64,000 nucleotides of DNA from positions 682,001 to 746,000 of the forward strand of contig NZ_CP021978.1 of assembly GCF_004803895.1 (NCBI RefSeq), read 5' to 3'. This document shows positions 9,017 to 17,894 of the stretch, in pieces. Under the pieces are notes generated by a model. It was not told the origin of the DNA. It saw only the letters and a list, made by a program, of their open reading frames with translations, and did not search any database. A program made the position numbers and the translations under genes. The stretch is from Streptomyces hawaiiensis. Its GTDB lineage: Bacteria; Actinomycetota; Actinomycetes; Streptomycetales; Streptomycetaceae. The number at the start of each line of letters is the position of its first letter. Within the stretch, counting starts at the first letter, position 1.

Positions 9017-9958
9017 ATGATGACCGCCACAACCGCGGCCTCCACCGAGGACCCGCGCCGAGCGGGGCCGAAGCGTCGCCGGCTCGGCGGACCGCGTCAT
9101 GGTGCGGCAGGTCCACTGTTCGTCGCACCGTTCATGGTGCTGTTCCTGCTGATGTTCCTCACTCCGCTCGGTTACGCCGCCTACCTCAGCCTGTTCCAGG
9201 AACGGCTCATAGGCGGGACCACGTTCGTCGGGCTGGACAACTACGTGGCCGCGCTGAAGGACCCGCTCCTCGCGGAGGGGGTCCTGCGGGTCGCGGCGTT
9301 CTTCGTCATCCAGGTCCCGCTGATGCTGCTGCTGGCCCTGCTCTTCGCGCTCGCGCTCGACAGCGGTCTGCTGCGGCTCGCGCGGGTGATCCGCCTGGGC
9401 ATCTTCGTCCCCTACGCCGTCCCTAGCGTGGTCGCCACCCTGATGTGGGGCTACCTGTACGGGCCGGACTTCGGGCCGTTCGCCCAGCTGGGCGAGAAGT
9501 TCGGCCTGCCGGTCCCCCACTTCCTCAGCGACGGATGGATGCTCAGCAGCCTGGCGAACGTCGTGACCTGGGAGTTCGTCGGCTACAACATGATCATCCT
9601 GTACGCGGCCCTGCGCACCGTCCCGAAGGAGCTGTACGAGGCCGCCGCGATGGACGGCGCCGGCGCCTGGCGGATCGCCCGGTCCATCAAGCTCCCCGCC
9701 CTGCGGCCGGCCCTGATGCTGACCCTGCTGTTCTCCGTGATCGGCAGCTTCCAGCTGTTCAACGAGCCGAAGCTGCTGCAGGACATCGCGCCCGACGTCA
9801 TCGACAGTTCGTACACCGCGAACCTCTACGCCTACTCCCTCGCCTTCACCGGACAGCAGGTCAACTACGCGGCCGCGGTGTCCTTCCTCCTCGGTCTGGT
9901 CATCGTGATCTTCTCCTACGTCGTCCTGTTCACCGCGAACCGCAGGAGGACCTCATGA
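9017..9958 (+). CDS. Sugar ABC transporter permease (MalF type)
   Basis: A 313-residue inner-membrane permease with about six hydrophobic segments, beginning FVAPFMVLFLLMFLTPLGYAA. The EAA loop that docks the ATPase is seen as LYEAAAMDGAGAWRIARSIKLP, near residues 205-226. The start ATG at 9017 is preceded by AAAGG; a longer in-frame reading from 8945 lacks a site and is mostly arginine and proline. The stop overlaps the next permease start (ATGA). No ATPase gene accompanies the pair; in Streptomyces such importers usually share MsiK. Confidence 0.92.
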   Translation: MMTATTAASTEDPRRAGPKRRRLGGPRHGAAGPLFVAPFMVLFLLMFLTPLGYAAYLSLFQERLIGGTTFVGLDNYVAALKDPLLAEGVLRVAAFFVIQVPLMLLLALLFALALDSGLLRLARVIRLGIFVPYAVPSVVATLMWGYLYGPDFGPFAQLGEKFGLPVPHFLSDGWMLSSLANVVTWEFVGYNMIILYAALRTVPKELYEAAAMDGAGAWRIARSIKLPALRPALMLTLLFSVIGSFQLFNEPKLLQDIAPDVIDSSYTANLYAYSLAFTGQQVNYAAAVSFLLGLVIVIFSYVVLFTANRRRTS

Positions 9959-10905
9959 CGACCACCAGTCCCCCGGCCGCGTCCTCCCGGGCGCCGCTGA
10001 GCAGCACCGCGTCCGGCGCGCCCCGCACCGCTCACCGGCGGCGCCGGAGGCCGGCCCGGCGCCACAGCACACCGCTGACCATCGTCATGCTGGCCGTCCT
10101 GGCCTACTTCCTGCTGCCGCTGTTCTGGCTGGCCGTCGCGTCGACGAAGAGCACCGAGGACCTGTTCACCTCGTTCGGGCTGTGGTTCTCGCACGCTCCG
10201 CAGCTGCTGGAGAACATCCGGGAGACCGTCACGCACGACGACGGGGTCTTCCTGCACTGGCTGCTCAACACGGTCCTGTATTCCGTGGGCAGTGCGCTCG
10301 GTGCCGCGCTCCTGGCGGCCTGCGCCGGGTACGGGTTCGCCAAGTACCGGTTCCGCGGCGACAACGCCGCCTTCTCCCTGGTGCTCGGCGCCATCATGAT
10401 CCCGACGACCGCCCTGGCCATCCCGACCTATCTGCTCTTCGCGAAGGTCGATCTGGTCAACACCCCCTGGGCGATCGTCCTGCCCTCGCTCGTCAGTCCG
10501 TTCGGTCTCTACCTCATGCGCATCTACGCCCAGGACGCCGTACCCGACAGCCTGCTGGAGGCCGCGCGCATCGACGGAGCCGGCGAACTGCGGATCTTCT
10601 GCACGATCGCGCTGCGCCTGCTGGCCCCGGGGCTGGTGACCGTCGTTCTCTTCACGCTCGTGGCGACCTGGAACAACTACTTCCTGCCGCTGATCATGCT
10701 GAACGACCCGCGGCTGTACCCCGTGACGGTCGGCCTTTCCTCCTGGGCGTCCCAGGCCGTCGGCGGCGGATCCGGTGCGAACAGCAACATGCTCGCTCTG
10801 GTCACGACCGGCTCGCTGCTCTCCATCATCCCGCTCGTCATCGCCTTCCTGCTCCTGCAGCGGTACTGGCAGAGCGGTCTGGCCACCGGCGGCGTCAAGC
10901 AGTGA
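9955..10905 (+). CDS. Sugar ABC transporter permease (MalG type)
   Basis: A 316-residue permease partner. A long basic N-terminus ([12 protein letters not shown]) precedes the first membrane segment (about residues 43-63). The EAA motif is LLEAARIDGAGELRIFCTI. The ATG at 9955 overlaps the upstream stop by four bases and has AGGAGG just upstream, so the two permeases are translationally coupled. Together with the binding protein it forms the membrane part of the importer. Confidence 0.92.
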   Translation: MTTTSPPAASSRAPLSSTASGAPRTAHRRRRRPARRHSTPLTIVMLAVLAYFLLPLFWLAVASTKSTEDLFTSFGLWFSHAPQLLENIRETVTHDDGVFLHWLLNTVLYSVGSALGAALLAACAGYGFAKYRFRGDNAAFSLVLGAIMIPTTALAIPTYLLFAKVDLVNTPWAIVLPSLVSPFGLYLMRIYAQDAVPDSLLEAARIDGAGELRIFCTIALRLLAPGLVTVVLFTLVATWNNYFLPLIMLNDPRLYPVTVGLSSWASQAVGGGSGANSNMLALVTTGSLLSIIPLVIAFLLLQRYWQSGLATGGVKQ

Positions 10906-10962
10906 CGCCCCGCCGGTGCGCACAGGCCAGCACGCCCCATTGACTCCTCGGAGGTTCCCCTC

Positions 10963-13122
10963 ATGGCGGATCTGCCCGCCCGCGTCCTGTTCGGCGCCGC
11001 GTACTACCACGAGTACACACCCGCCTACGACCCCGAACTGCGGCCCGACGAACGGCTGAAGACCGACCTCGACCTGATGGCCGAGGCCAGGTTCACCGTC
11101 ATCAGGGTCGGTGAATCGGTCTGGTCGACCTGGGAGCCGGAGAACGGGACGTTCGACCTCGACTGGCTCCAGCCGGTCCTCGACGGCGCCCACGAACGCG
11201 GCATGTCCGTCGTCCTCGGTACGCCGACCTACGCCGTGCCGCCGTGGCTGGCCCGCCAGTACCCGGAGATCACGGGCGAGCGGCGCACCGGCGAACGCGT
11301 CGGCTGGGGCGCCCGTCAGGAGGCCGACTTCACCCACCCCGCCTTCCGCTTCCACGCGGAGCGCGTCATCCGCAAGATCGTCGCCCGGTACGCCGACCAC
11401 CCGGCGGTCATCGGCTGGCAGGTGGACAACGAGCCCGGCCTGCACCTCTTCCACAACCACGGTGTCTTCCAGCGCTTCGTGGACCACCTGCGCGACAAGT
11501 ACGGCGACGTCGAGACCCTCAACCGCGAGTGGGGCCTGGTCTACTGGTCGCACCGCCTGTCCACCTGGGCCGACCTGTGGACCCCGGACGGCAACGAACA
11601 GCCCCAGTACGACGTCGCCTGGCGGGAGTTCCAGGCCCGGCAGGTCACCGAGTTCATCGGCTGGCAGGCCGACATCGTCCGCGAGTACGCCCGGCCCGGG
11701 CAGTTCGTCACCACCTGCATCTCCTACACCCGCAACGGGGTCGAGGACGACGAGATGTCGGACCGCCTCGACGTCGCCTCCGGCAACCCCTACTACGACA
11801 TGCAGGACGGCCTGCTGCTCCCCGACCCCACGCCGGACGAGCACGAGCAGATCTGGAAGACCACCGGAGTCTGGTCGATGTACCAGACCGCCGACTGGAT
11901 GTTCTCCTCCCGCCAGGAGCCGTTCCTGGTCACCGAGACCAACGCGAACTCCATCGGCTTCTGCTGGGACAACCGCCCCGGATACGACGGCCAGTGGCGG
12001 CAGGCGGCCTGGGCGCATGTGGCGCGCGGCGCCCGGATGATCGAGTACTGGCAGTGGCAGACCCTGCGCTTCGGCGCGGAGACCTACTGGGGCGGTGTCC
12101 TCCCGCACAGCGGGCAGCCGGGCCGGACGTACGCCGAAATCGCCCGCCTGGGGGCCGAGTTCGACAAGGCGGGGCCGCTCGTCGCCGGGATCGAGCCGGA
12201 CGCCGACATCGCGATGGTCTACTCGATGCCGAGCAAGTGGCTGATGCAGAAGTACCCGCCGCTGTCCAAGCCGGACGGCGCCCCCGACCCGTCCTCCTAC
12301 CACCGCGTCTTCGACCCCTTCTACCGGGGTGCCTTCGACGCGGGCCGCCAGGTGCGGATCGTCCACGCCCGGCAGCTGCACGACCCGAGCGGCCGGCGGG
12401 AAGGGATGACCCCCGAGGAGGCGGTGCGACGCCACCCGGTCCTGATCGCCCCGGCTCTGTACGTCGTCGACGACTCCACGGTCGACTGGCTCGCGGCCTA
12501 CGCCCACGCGGGCGGTCACCTCGTACTCGGCCCACGCACCGCCTACGCCGACCACGAGGCCCGCGCCCGGCACGAACCGGCCCCCGGGCGTCTCACGGAA
12601 GCAGCGGGCGTCCGGTACGACGAGTTCAGCAACCTCACCCGGGACGTCACCGTCCGCACCGCCCACGGCAGTCCGCTCGATGTGCCCGCGGACGCGACGG
12701 CGACGCACTGGATCGAGGGGCTCACCGTCATCGACGCCGACGTGCTGGCCTCGTACGAACACCCGCACTTCGGCCGCTGGCCGGCCCTCACCACCCGCCG
12801 CCACGGCACAGGGCGCGTCACGTGCGTGGGCACCGTGCCGGGCCGCGACCTCGCCCGGGCACTGGCCGCCTGGATCGCTCCGGCCTCGCGCGACGGATGG
12901 CAGGGGCTGCCCGCGTCCGTGACCGCGACGACCGGTACGTCACCCGACGGCCGCCGCGTGCACATCGTGCACAACTGGAGCTGGGAGCCCGCACGCGTCC
13001 AGGTTCCGGTGAACCTGTCCGACGTCTTGACCGAGGCCCCCGTACCGGGCGGCACCCTGCTGGACCTGGACCCGTGGGATGTACGCGTCCTCGTGTCCGC
13101 CGACACCACCCCAGCCCCGTAA
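10963..13122 (+). CDS. Beta-galactosidase, glycoside hydrolase family 42
   Basis: A 719-residue intracellular enzyme without signal peptide. The N-terminal TIM barrel starts FGAAYYHEYTP; the acid/base is Glu157 in GWQVDNEPG and the nucleophile Glu325 in VTETNANS, both at GH42 positions. A trimerisation domain (about 395-610) and a small beta domain follow, so the length is normal. GH42 enzymes cut terminal beta-galactose from imported oligosaccharides. It follows the importer by 57 bases and precedes the secreted sialidase-fold enzyme by 16, supporting extracellular trimming, import, and intracellular hydrolysis. Confidence 0.93.
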   Translation: MADLPARVLFGAAYYHEYTPAYDPELRPDERLKTDLDLMAEARFTVIRVGESVWSTWEPENGTFDLDWLQPVLDGAHERGMSVVLGTPTYAVPPWLARQYPEITGERRTGERVGWGARQEADFTHPAFRFHAERVIRKIVARYADHPAVIGWQVDNEPGLHLFHNHGVFQRFVDHLRDKYGDVETLNREWGLVYWSHRLSTWADLWTPDGNEQPQYDVAWREFQARQVTEFIGWQADIVREYARPGQFVTTCISYTRNGVEDDEMSDRLDVASGNPYYDMQDGLLLPDPTPDEHEQIWKTTGVWSMYQTADWMFSSRQEPFLVTETNANSIGFCWDNRPGYDGQWRQAAWAHVARGARMIEYWQWQTLRFGAETYWGGVLPHSGQPGRTYAEIARLGAEFDKAGPLVAGIEPDADIAMVYSMPSKWLMQKYPPLSKPDGAPDPSSYHRVFDPFYRGAFDAGRQVRIVHARQLHDPSGRREGMTPEEAVRRHPVLIAPALYVVDDSTVDWLAAYAHAGGHLVLGPRTAYADHEARARHEPAPGRLTEAAGVRYDEFSNLTRDVTVRTAHGSPLDVPADATATHWIEGLTVIDADVLASYEHPHFGRWPALTTRRHGTGRVTCVGTVPGRDLARALAAWIAPASRDGWQGLPASVTATTGTSPDGRRVHIVHNWSWEPARVQVPVNLSDVLTEAPVPGGTLLDLDPWDVRVLVSADTTPAP

Positions 13123-13138
13123 GCAAGTTGGAGGAACC

Positions 13139-14941
13139 ATGCAGAGAAGAAGAGTGGGGAAGGCGCTGGGCACCTTCACCGCCGCGACCGCGCTGCTGGC
13201 CATACCCGTGTCCGGTGCGCAGGCGTACAACCCGACGGGCGGGACGCTGTACCAGCTCGGCGGCGAACCGTGCCTGAAGGGGCGCGGCAACTGCGCGGTC
13301 TACCCCAAGTCGGCGCAGCTGCCGAGCGGGCGTCTGGTCGCGTCGTTCGAGAAGTCCACCGTCGTGACGGAGACGGGAAGTGCCGACAAGCAGACCCTCC
13401 CGGTGTACAAGAGCGACGACGACGGCACGACCTGGCAGCCCCTGTCCGAGGTCAAGGCCCCGGCGTACCTCTCCACCGACCCCAAGTACGCCAAGTACAC
13501 CAGCAACTGGACCAACCCCTACCTCTACGCGCTCCCGCAGGATGTCGGGGACCTGAAGCAGGGCACCCTGCTCCTCGCGAGTGTCGTCTCGGGCGACGAC
13601 TACTACTACAAGGAGCACAAGGCAGCCGATCCCGACTGGATCCCGTCCAACGACGGGGACCGCAAGGACATGGCGATCGCCCTGTACTCCAGCACGGACG
13701 ACGGCGCGACCTGGAAGGTCCTCAACATCGTCGCGACGGGCGGCTGGCAGGGCGGCAGCGCGGGCGCGACCGGGCAGAACATCGCGAACGCCAACACGAA
13801 CAAGCAGGTGGACCCGCTCTGGGAGCCGTACCTGATGGTCCACAAGGGCAAGCTCGTCTGCTACTACTCCGACGAGAACGACTACACCGGCTTCGACCCC
13901 ACCACCGGCGTCCCGACCCTGGACCCGGCGAACGACACCGCCAAGGACTCGCTGGGCCAGATCCTCGTGCACAAGACCTGGGACGGCCGCTCGCAGTGGA
14001 GCAACCCCGTCGTCGACATCGCGGGACTGACCCAGGACATGGGCGGCGGCAAGACGGAGATCGGCGGCGGCCGGCCGGGCATGACGAACGTCGTCCGCAC
14101 GACGGACGGCAAGTGGCTGCTCACCTACGAGTACTGGGGCGGCGGGGCCAACACCCGCTACCGGCTCGCCGACGACCCACTGAAGTTCTACACCGGCTCG
14201 CCGACCGGCACGGGGGTCAACTCACTGCCGGTCGACACCGGTTCACGCACGCTTTCGATGGGCGGCAGCCCGGTCCTCATCAAGCTCCCCGGCGGGCGTC
14301 TGGTCTACAACGCCGCGGGCAGCGGCAGTGTCTGGGTCAACGAGAGCGGACGCAGCGACGGTGAATGGAAGGAGTACCAGACGACATCCCAGGCCGGCTA
14401 CAGCCGCAACCTGACGTACGTCGAAGACACCGGCCGCGTCTCGATCCTCAACAACCAGGGCACCTCCACCCTCAAGTTCGCCGAGGTCGACCTCGGCGAC
14501 TCCGACGGCGCCTACCACCAGCTGGTCAACCGCAAGACCGACCAGGTGATCGGCACCGGGAACAACAGCAACGACGCCAACCTCGGCAACGGCGACGTTC
14601 CCGATGTCCGTCTGGAGGCCCCCGGCTCCGCGGGCGACCCGGACACGCAGTACTGGCACATCGTGACGGAACCGAACGGCGGCAAGACGCTGCTGAACAA
14701 GTCGGGCGGACGCGCGGCAGCGATCTGGACCGGGAACGCGACGGCCGGACAGAAGATCGGGCAGTGGGTGGACAACAGCGCCACGGGCAGCTGGAACCTC
14801 GTCAAGACCGACGACGGGTTCTACAAGCTGCAGTCCCTCAAGAACCCGAACCTGTACCTGACCGGCGCGTCCGCCGGGGCGCAGCTGACCTTGCAGAACG
14901 CGCTCACGGACGGATCCCAGGACTGGGAGCTCGTTCAGTAG
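13139..14941 (+). CDS. Secreted sialidase-fold (BNR) glycosidase with C-terminal ricin-type lectin domain
   Basis: A 600-residue secreted protein. The signal peptide covers about residues 1-29 (cut near AQA). Two Asp-box repeats, KSDDDGTTW (about 91-99) and SSTDDGATW (about 184-192), mark a beta-propeller of the sialidase/exo-arabinanase type. From about residue 460 a ricin-B-like domain follows (YHQLVNRKTDQVIG, KTLLNKSGGRAA, YKLQSLKNPNLYLTG). The start ATG has GGAGG upstream. In a galactosidase operon it could be a GH93-type exo-arabinanase, a GH33 sialidase or another exo-enzyme on plant galactan side chains; I cannot decide which. Confidence 0.8.
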   Translation: MQRRRVGKALGTFTAATALLAIPVSGAQAYNPTGGTLYQLGGEPCLKGRGNCAVYPKSAQLPSGRLVASFEKSTVVTETGSADKQTLPVYKSDDDGTTWQPLSEVKAPAYLSTDPKYAKYTSNWTNPYLYALPQDVGDLKQGTLLLASVVSGDDYYYKEHKAADPDWIPSNDGDRKDMAIALYSSTDDGATWKVLNIVATGGWQGGSAGATGQNIANANTNKQVDPLWEPYLMVHKGKLVCYYSDENDYTGFDPTTGVPTLDPANDTAKDSLGQILVHKTWDGRSQWSNPVVDIAGLTQDMGGGKTEIGGGRPGMTNVVRTTDGKWLLTYEYWGGGANTRYRLADDPLKFYTGSPTGTGVNSLPVDTGSRTLSMGGSPVLIKLPGGRLVYNAAGSGSVWVNESGRSDGEWKEYQTTSQAGYSRNLTYVEDTGRVSILNNQGTSTLKFAEVDLGDSDGAYHQLVNRKTDQVIGTGNNSNDANLGNGDVPDVRLEAPGSAGDPDTQYWHIVTEPNGGKTLLNKSGGRAAAIWTGNATAGQKIGQWVDNSATGSWNLVKTDDGFYKLQSLKNPNLYLTGASAGAQLTLQNALTDGSQDWELVQ

Positions 14942-14972
14942 GCACGGTTTTTTGGGGGCCTGCCAGGCCTGG

Positions 14973-15008
14973 CGGCCGGGGCCCGGTGAGGGAACCGGGC
15001 CCCGGCCG
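14973..15008. terminator. Strong hairpin between convergent genes
   Basis: A perfect 15-base-pair GC stem (14973-14987 with 14994-15008) and a six-base loop lie between the sialidase-fold gene and the convergent acyl-CoA dehydrogenase gene. It could terminate both directions. Confidence 0.85.
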
Positions 15009-15050
15009 CTTCACGTCCGCATGTGCGACCGGCGTCGGGGGTCACACCCG

Positions 15051-16265
15051 TCAGCGCCGCACCCTCGGCATCCCCAGCCCGATCCACGAGATGATCTCCC
15101 GCTGGATCTCGTTGTTGCCGCCGCCGAAGGTGAAGATGACCGCCGAGCGGTAACCGCGTTCCAGTTCGCCGTGCAGGACCGCGCCGGCCGAGCCCTCCTT
15201 CAGGGCGCCGGGGGCCGCGACGATCTCCATGAGCCAGGCGTAGGCGTCGCGCCGGGCCTCGGAGCCGTAGACCTTGACGGCGGAGGCGTCCTGCGGGGTG
15301 AGGGTGCCGTCCTGGACCGCGCCGACCATCCGCCAGTTGAGCAGTTTCAGCGCGTCCAGCCGGGTGTGGGTGCGGGCCAGGAGGCGGCGTACCCAGGGCA
15401 GATCGACGACGCGGCGGCCGTCGGCGAGCTTGGTCTCCATCGCCCAGCGCTGCACGTCGTGCAGGGCGCGGATCGCCATGGTGCCGTGGGCGGCCAGGGT
15501 CACGCGCTCGTGGTTGAGCTGGTTGGTGATCAGCCGCCAGCCCTGGTTCTCGGCGCCGACCCGGTGGGAGACGGGCACGCGGACGTTCTCGTAGTAGCTG
15601 GCGGTGGTGTCGTGCGAGGCGAGGGTGTTGATCAGGGTGCAGGAGTAGCCGGGGTCGGTGGTCGGCACCAGGAGCATGGTGATGCCCTTGTGCGGCGGGG
15701 CCTGCGGGTCGGTGCGCACGGCCAGCCACACCCAGTCGGCCGTGTCGCCGTTGGTCGTCCAGATCTTCTGGCCGTCTACGACGTACTCTCCCCCACTCTC
15801 GGCTTCGCTCGAGCGGGAGGTGCCCCCATCGTCCCGGACCGCCCTGGTGCGCAGGGACGCGAGGTCGGTGCCCGCGCCCGGCTCGCTGTAGCCGATGGCG
15901 AAGTCGATCTCTCCGGAGAGGATCTTCGGCAGGAAGTACGTCTTCTGCTCGTCGGTGCCGTACCGCATGATCGTCGGGCCGACGGTGTTCAGCGCCATGA
16001 GCGGCAGCGGGACGCCGGCCTGGGCGGCCTCGTCGAAGAAGATGAACTGCTCCATGGCCGTCAGCCCGCGCCCGCCGTACTCCTTCGGCCAGCCCACGCC
16101 GAGCCAGCCGTCCGTCCCGAGCCGCCGGATGGTCTGGCGGTAGAACCGCTTCTGGGTGGCGGGATCGCCGTGCCGGGCATACATGTGGTCCGGGACCAGT
16201 TCGGCGAAGTAGGACCGCAGTTCGGTGCGCAGCCGCTGCTGCTCGGGCGTGTATTCGAGGTGCAC
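15051..16265 (-). CDS. Acyl-CoA dehydrogenase
   Basis: A 404-residue flavoprotein of the acyl-CoA dehydrogenase family. The N-terminal helical domain holds GWLGVGWPKEYGGRG, the FAD-contact signature is FAIGYSEPGAGTDLASLRT (about residues 123-141), and the middle beta domain holds IWTTNGDTADWVW. The C-terminus GGGNNEIQREIISWIGLGMPR is typical of FadE-like enzymes of fatty-acid or steroid side-chain oxidation. The GTG at 16263-16265 is chosen for GGAGG five bases upstream. Residues about 147-159 are an in-frame insertion of a dispersed Streptomyces repeat in the loop before the beta domain. The gene stands alone. Confidence 0.92.
   Translation of the reverse strand: MHLEYTPEQQRLRTELRSYFAELVPDHMYARHGDPATQKRFYRQTIRRLGTDGWLGVGWPKEYGGRGLTAMEQFIFFDEAAQAGVPLPLMALNTVGPTIMRYGTDEQKTYFLPKILSGEIDFAIGYSEPGAGTDLASLRTRAVRDDGGTSRSSEAESGGEYVVDGQKIWTTNGDTADWVWLAVRTDPQAPPHKGITMLLVPTTDPGYSCTLINTLASHDTTASYYENVRVPVSHRVGAENQGWRLITNQLNHERVTLAAHGTMAIRALHDVQRWAMETKLADGRRVVDLPWVRRLLARTHTRLDALKLLNWRMVGAVQDGTLTPQDASAVKVYGSEARRDAYAWLMEIVAAPGALKEGSAGAVLHGELERGYRSAVIFTFGGGNNEIQREIISWIGLGMPRVRR
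15788..15828. repeat. Dispersed Streptomyces-type repeat inserted in a coding region
   Basis: A 41-base element containing CCCCCACTCTC, the palindromic core CGCTCGAGCG and GGGAGGTGCCCCC. I recognise this string, with variants, from intergenic regions of many Streptomyces genomes. Here it sits within the acyl-CoA dehydrogenase gene and adds about 13 codons (read as GGTSRSSEAESGG) without a frameshift. Confidence 0.6.
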
Positions 16266-16341
16266 GGCGCCTCCAGGCTCCCAAGACCGGTCCTGTCGGC
16301 GCACACCGTAGAACGTGTTTCAGAAATTGGGAATGGCGTTG

Positions 16342-16716
16342 TCAGTTCAGGGTGGCGAGGAAGTCCGTGCACGCGCGTGCGCACGCACGGCATGCCGCCG
16401 CCGAGTCCTCCGCTCCTGGTTGCCGGTCGAAGACATGGGCGGCCTCGAGGCACACGGTCCGGCACCACTCCACCTGGATCCGGATGCTGCTCTCGTCCAC
16501 CTGGTTCTGCTCGGACAGCACACGGCAGGTCGCGTCGCAGACCTCCGCGCACATGATGCCCTTGCGTCGTACGAGTTCCTGGTTCTCGGTGCCGTCGGGA
16601 TCCACGAGGCTGGCGCGCAGCGCGCAGGCCCGCGCGCACTCGGTGCACGCCTGCGCACAGGCGAAACGGTCCTCCAGGAACCGGAACAGCTCCTGCTGGG
16701 ATGTCGTCGAAGTCAC
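16342..16716 (-). CDS. Four-helix-bundle copper-binding-type (Csp / DUF326) Cys-rich protein
   Basis: A 124-residue protein with 12 cysteines arranged as CxxxC repeats on helices: CAQACTECARAC, MCAEVCDATC, WCRTVC and CRACARAC. This pattern matches cytosolic copper-storage proteins (Csp3) and DUF326, once labelled ferredoxins. No signal peptide is seen, so cytoplasmic Cu(I) storage is likely. The GTG at 16714-16716 is taken as start because the helical part begins soon after; an ATG at 16764 would add 16 residues, and neither has a strong ribosome site. Confidence 0.75.
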   Translation of the reverse strand: MTSTTSQQELFRFLEDRFACAQACTECARACALRASLVDPDGTENQELVRRKGIMCAEVCDATCRVLSEQNQVDESSIRIQVEWCRTVCLEAAHVFDRQPGAEDSAAACRACARACTDFLATLN

Positions 16717-16835
16717 ACCGCGCGGGTAGCCCCGGTGGATGCCGGTCAAACCCGGTGTTCCCATGGGTTCCGTCCGGTACCGCGGCCGCCTGTGTCCAGC
16801 GGGTTCACGGAGGGGACCGGGGGTACCCGCGTGCC

Positions 16836-17195
16836 ATGGATAACGCATGGATGGAGATGGCCGCGGGCGGGGACGCCCCCGGCTTCGGGTTCGTCGTGAC
16901 GGGTCTGCTGGTCGTGGCCCTGCTGCTGGGCGCCTTCATCCTGGGCCTGCGGCACAAGCGCCGGCGCCCGCCGCTGCCCGACGAGCAGCCCAGGCTCCCC
17001 GACGGCGGCCCGGTCCGCGAGACCCAGGAGCGCCGGGAGCCCGACGAGATGCCGAGGAGCCAGGAGCGCCTGACGCCGCACGAGTTGAAGGGGCACGGCA
17101 ACCAGAGCGACCGGACCAGCGCCTCGCAGACGCGTCCGCGCTGGAACGGGGGCAGCAGCGGTGGCTTCGGCAGCGGCGGCCCGGGAGCCCGCTGA
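16836..17195 (+). CDS. Small single-pass membrane protein, DUF6479-like
   Basis: A 119-residue protein: a short N-terminus, one membrane segment (about 19-40, FGFVVTGLLVVALLLGAFIL), a basic stop-transfer (RHKRRRP), then a charged, Pro-rich cytoplasmic region containing DEMPRSQERLTPHELKGHGN. The shape and this motif match the small Streptomyces family I remember as DUF6479. Function is unknown. A strong terminator follows. Confidence 0.7.
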   Translation: MDNAWMEMAAGGDAPGFGFVVTGLLVVALLLGAFILGLRHKRRRPPLPDEQPRLPDGGPVRETQERREPDEMPRSQERLTPHELKGHGNQSDRTSASQTRPRWNGGSSGGFGSGGPGAR

Positions 17196-17228
17196 CCCGA
17201 CGGTTACGGCGGCCCGGCGGCCGAACGG

Positions 17229-17257
17229 AAGGGCCCGTGCCTTGCACGGGCCCTTTT
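17229..17257 (+). terminator. Rho-independent terminator
   Basis: A 12-base-pair stem (AAGGGCCCGTGC, 17229-17240, with 17244-17255), a three-base loop and a short T run follow the small membrane-protein gene by about 33 bases. Confidence 0.85.
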
Positions 17258-17376
17258 GCATGTCCGCGGCCGGCCTCGCGAGGGTGAGGTGGATCACAGG
17301 TTCCGAGTGCATCGTGCGGCGGGGTCCAGCGTCTTCTGAGAGGTGTAGGGGGCCACTGAGACGCAGGACGGTGAGG

Positions 17377-17883
17377 ATGGAGCAGGTTCGGGCGGACGGC
17401 TTCGACGAGTTCGCGGCCGCCCGTTGGTCGGCGCTGCTCCATGTCGCGCGTCTGCTCACGGGGGGCGACCGGCAGCGTGCCGAGGATCTGGTGCAGGAGG
17501 CCTTGGTCAAGTTGTGGTTCGCCTGGCCGAAGGTCGCCGAACAGGCCCCCGAGGCGTACGTCCGCACGGTGCTGGTGCGGCTGGCGGCCCGCTCGGCGAG
17601 GCGGCGCTGGTGGGGGGAGCGCCCGGTGGAGCACTTGCCCGACCGGGCCCACCCGGGCGACATGTCGTCCGCCGTCGCGGAGCGTTCGCGGCTGGAGGCC
17701 GCGCTGGCCCTGCTGTCGCCGAAGCAGCGGGCCGCGGTGGTGCTGCGCTATTACGAGGACCTGCCCGAGGCCCAGGTCGCCCAGGCCCTGGGCTGCCCGG
17801 TGGGCACCGCCCGGTCCCATGCGTCACGCGGAGTCGCGCGGCTCCGCCAGATCCTGTCCGACGCCGTCAGGCCCGTGGGGTGA
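17377..17883 (+). CDS. SigE-family (SACE) RNA polymerase sigma factor
   Basis: A 168-residue sigma-70-type factor with region 2 (ARLLTGGDRQRAEDLVQEAL, about 25-44) and region 4 (LSPKQRAAVVLRYYEDLPEAQVAQALG...GTARSHASRG, about 108-155). The small size and motifs fit the actinobacterial SACE group. The ATG at 17377 is used; a GTG two codons earlier is possible. It is followed by a membrane protein 11 bases downstream, which may act as its regulator. Confidence 0.9.
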   Translation: MEQVRADGFDEFAAARWSALLHVARLLTGGDRQRAEDLVQEALVKLWFAWPKVAEQAPEAYVRTVLVRLAARSARRRWWGERPVEHLPDRAHPGDMSSAVAERSRLEAALALLSPKQRAAVVLRYYEDLPEAQVAQALGCPVGTARSHASRGVARLRQILSDAVRPVG

Positions 17884-17894
17884 AAGGAGAACCG

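Noticed and set aside
9916..12804. A 962-codon open frame on the minus strand
   Set aside because: It lies antisense to the permease and GH42 genes, is rich in Val, Gly, Asp and Arg, and shows no family motif; such frames are expected in high-GC DNA.
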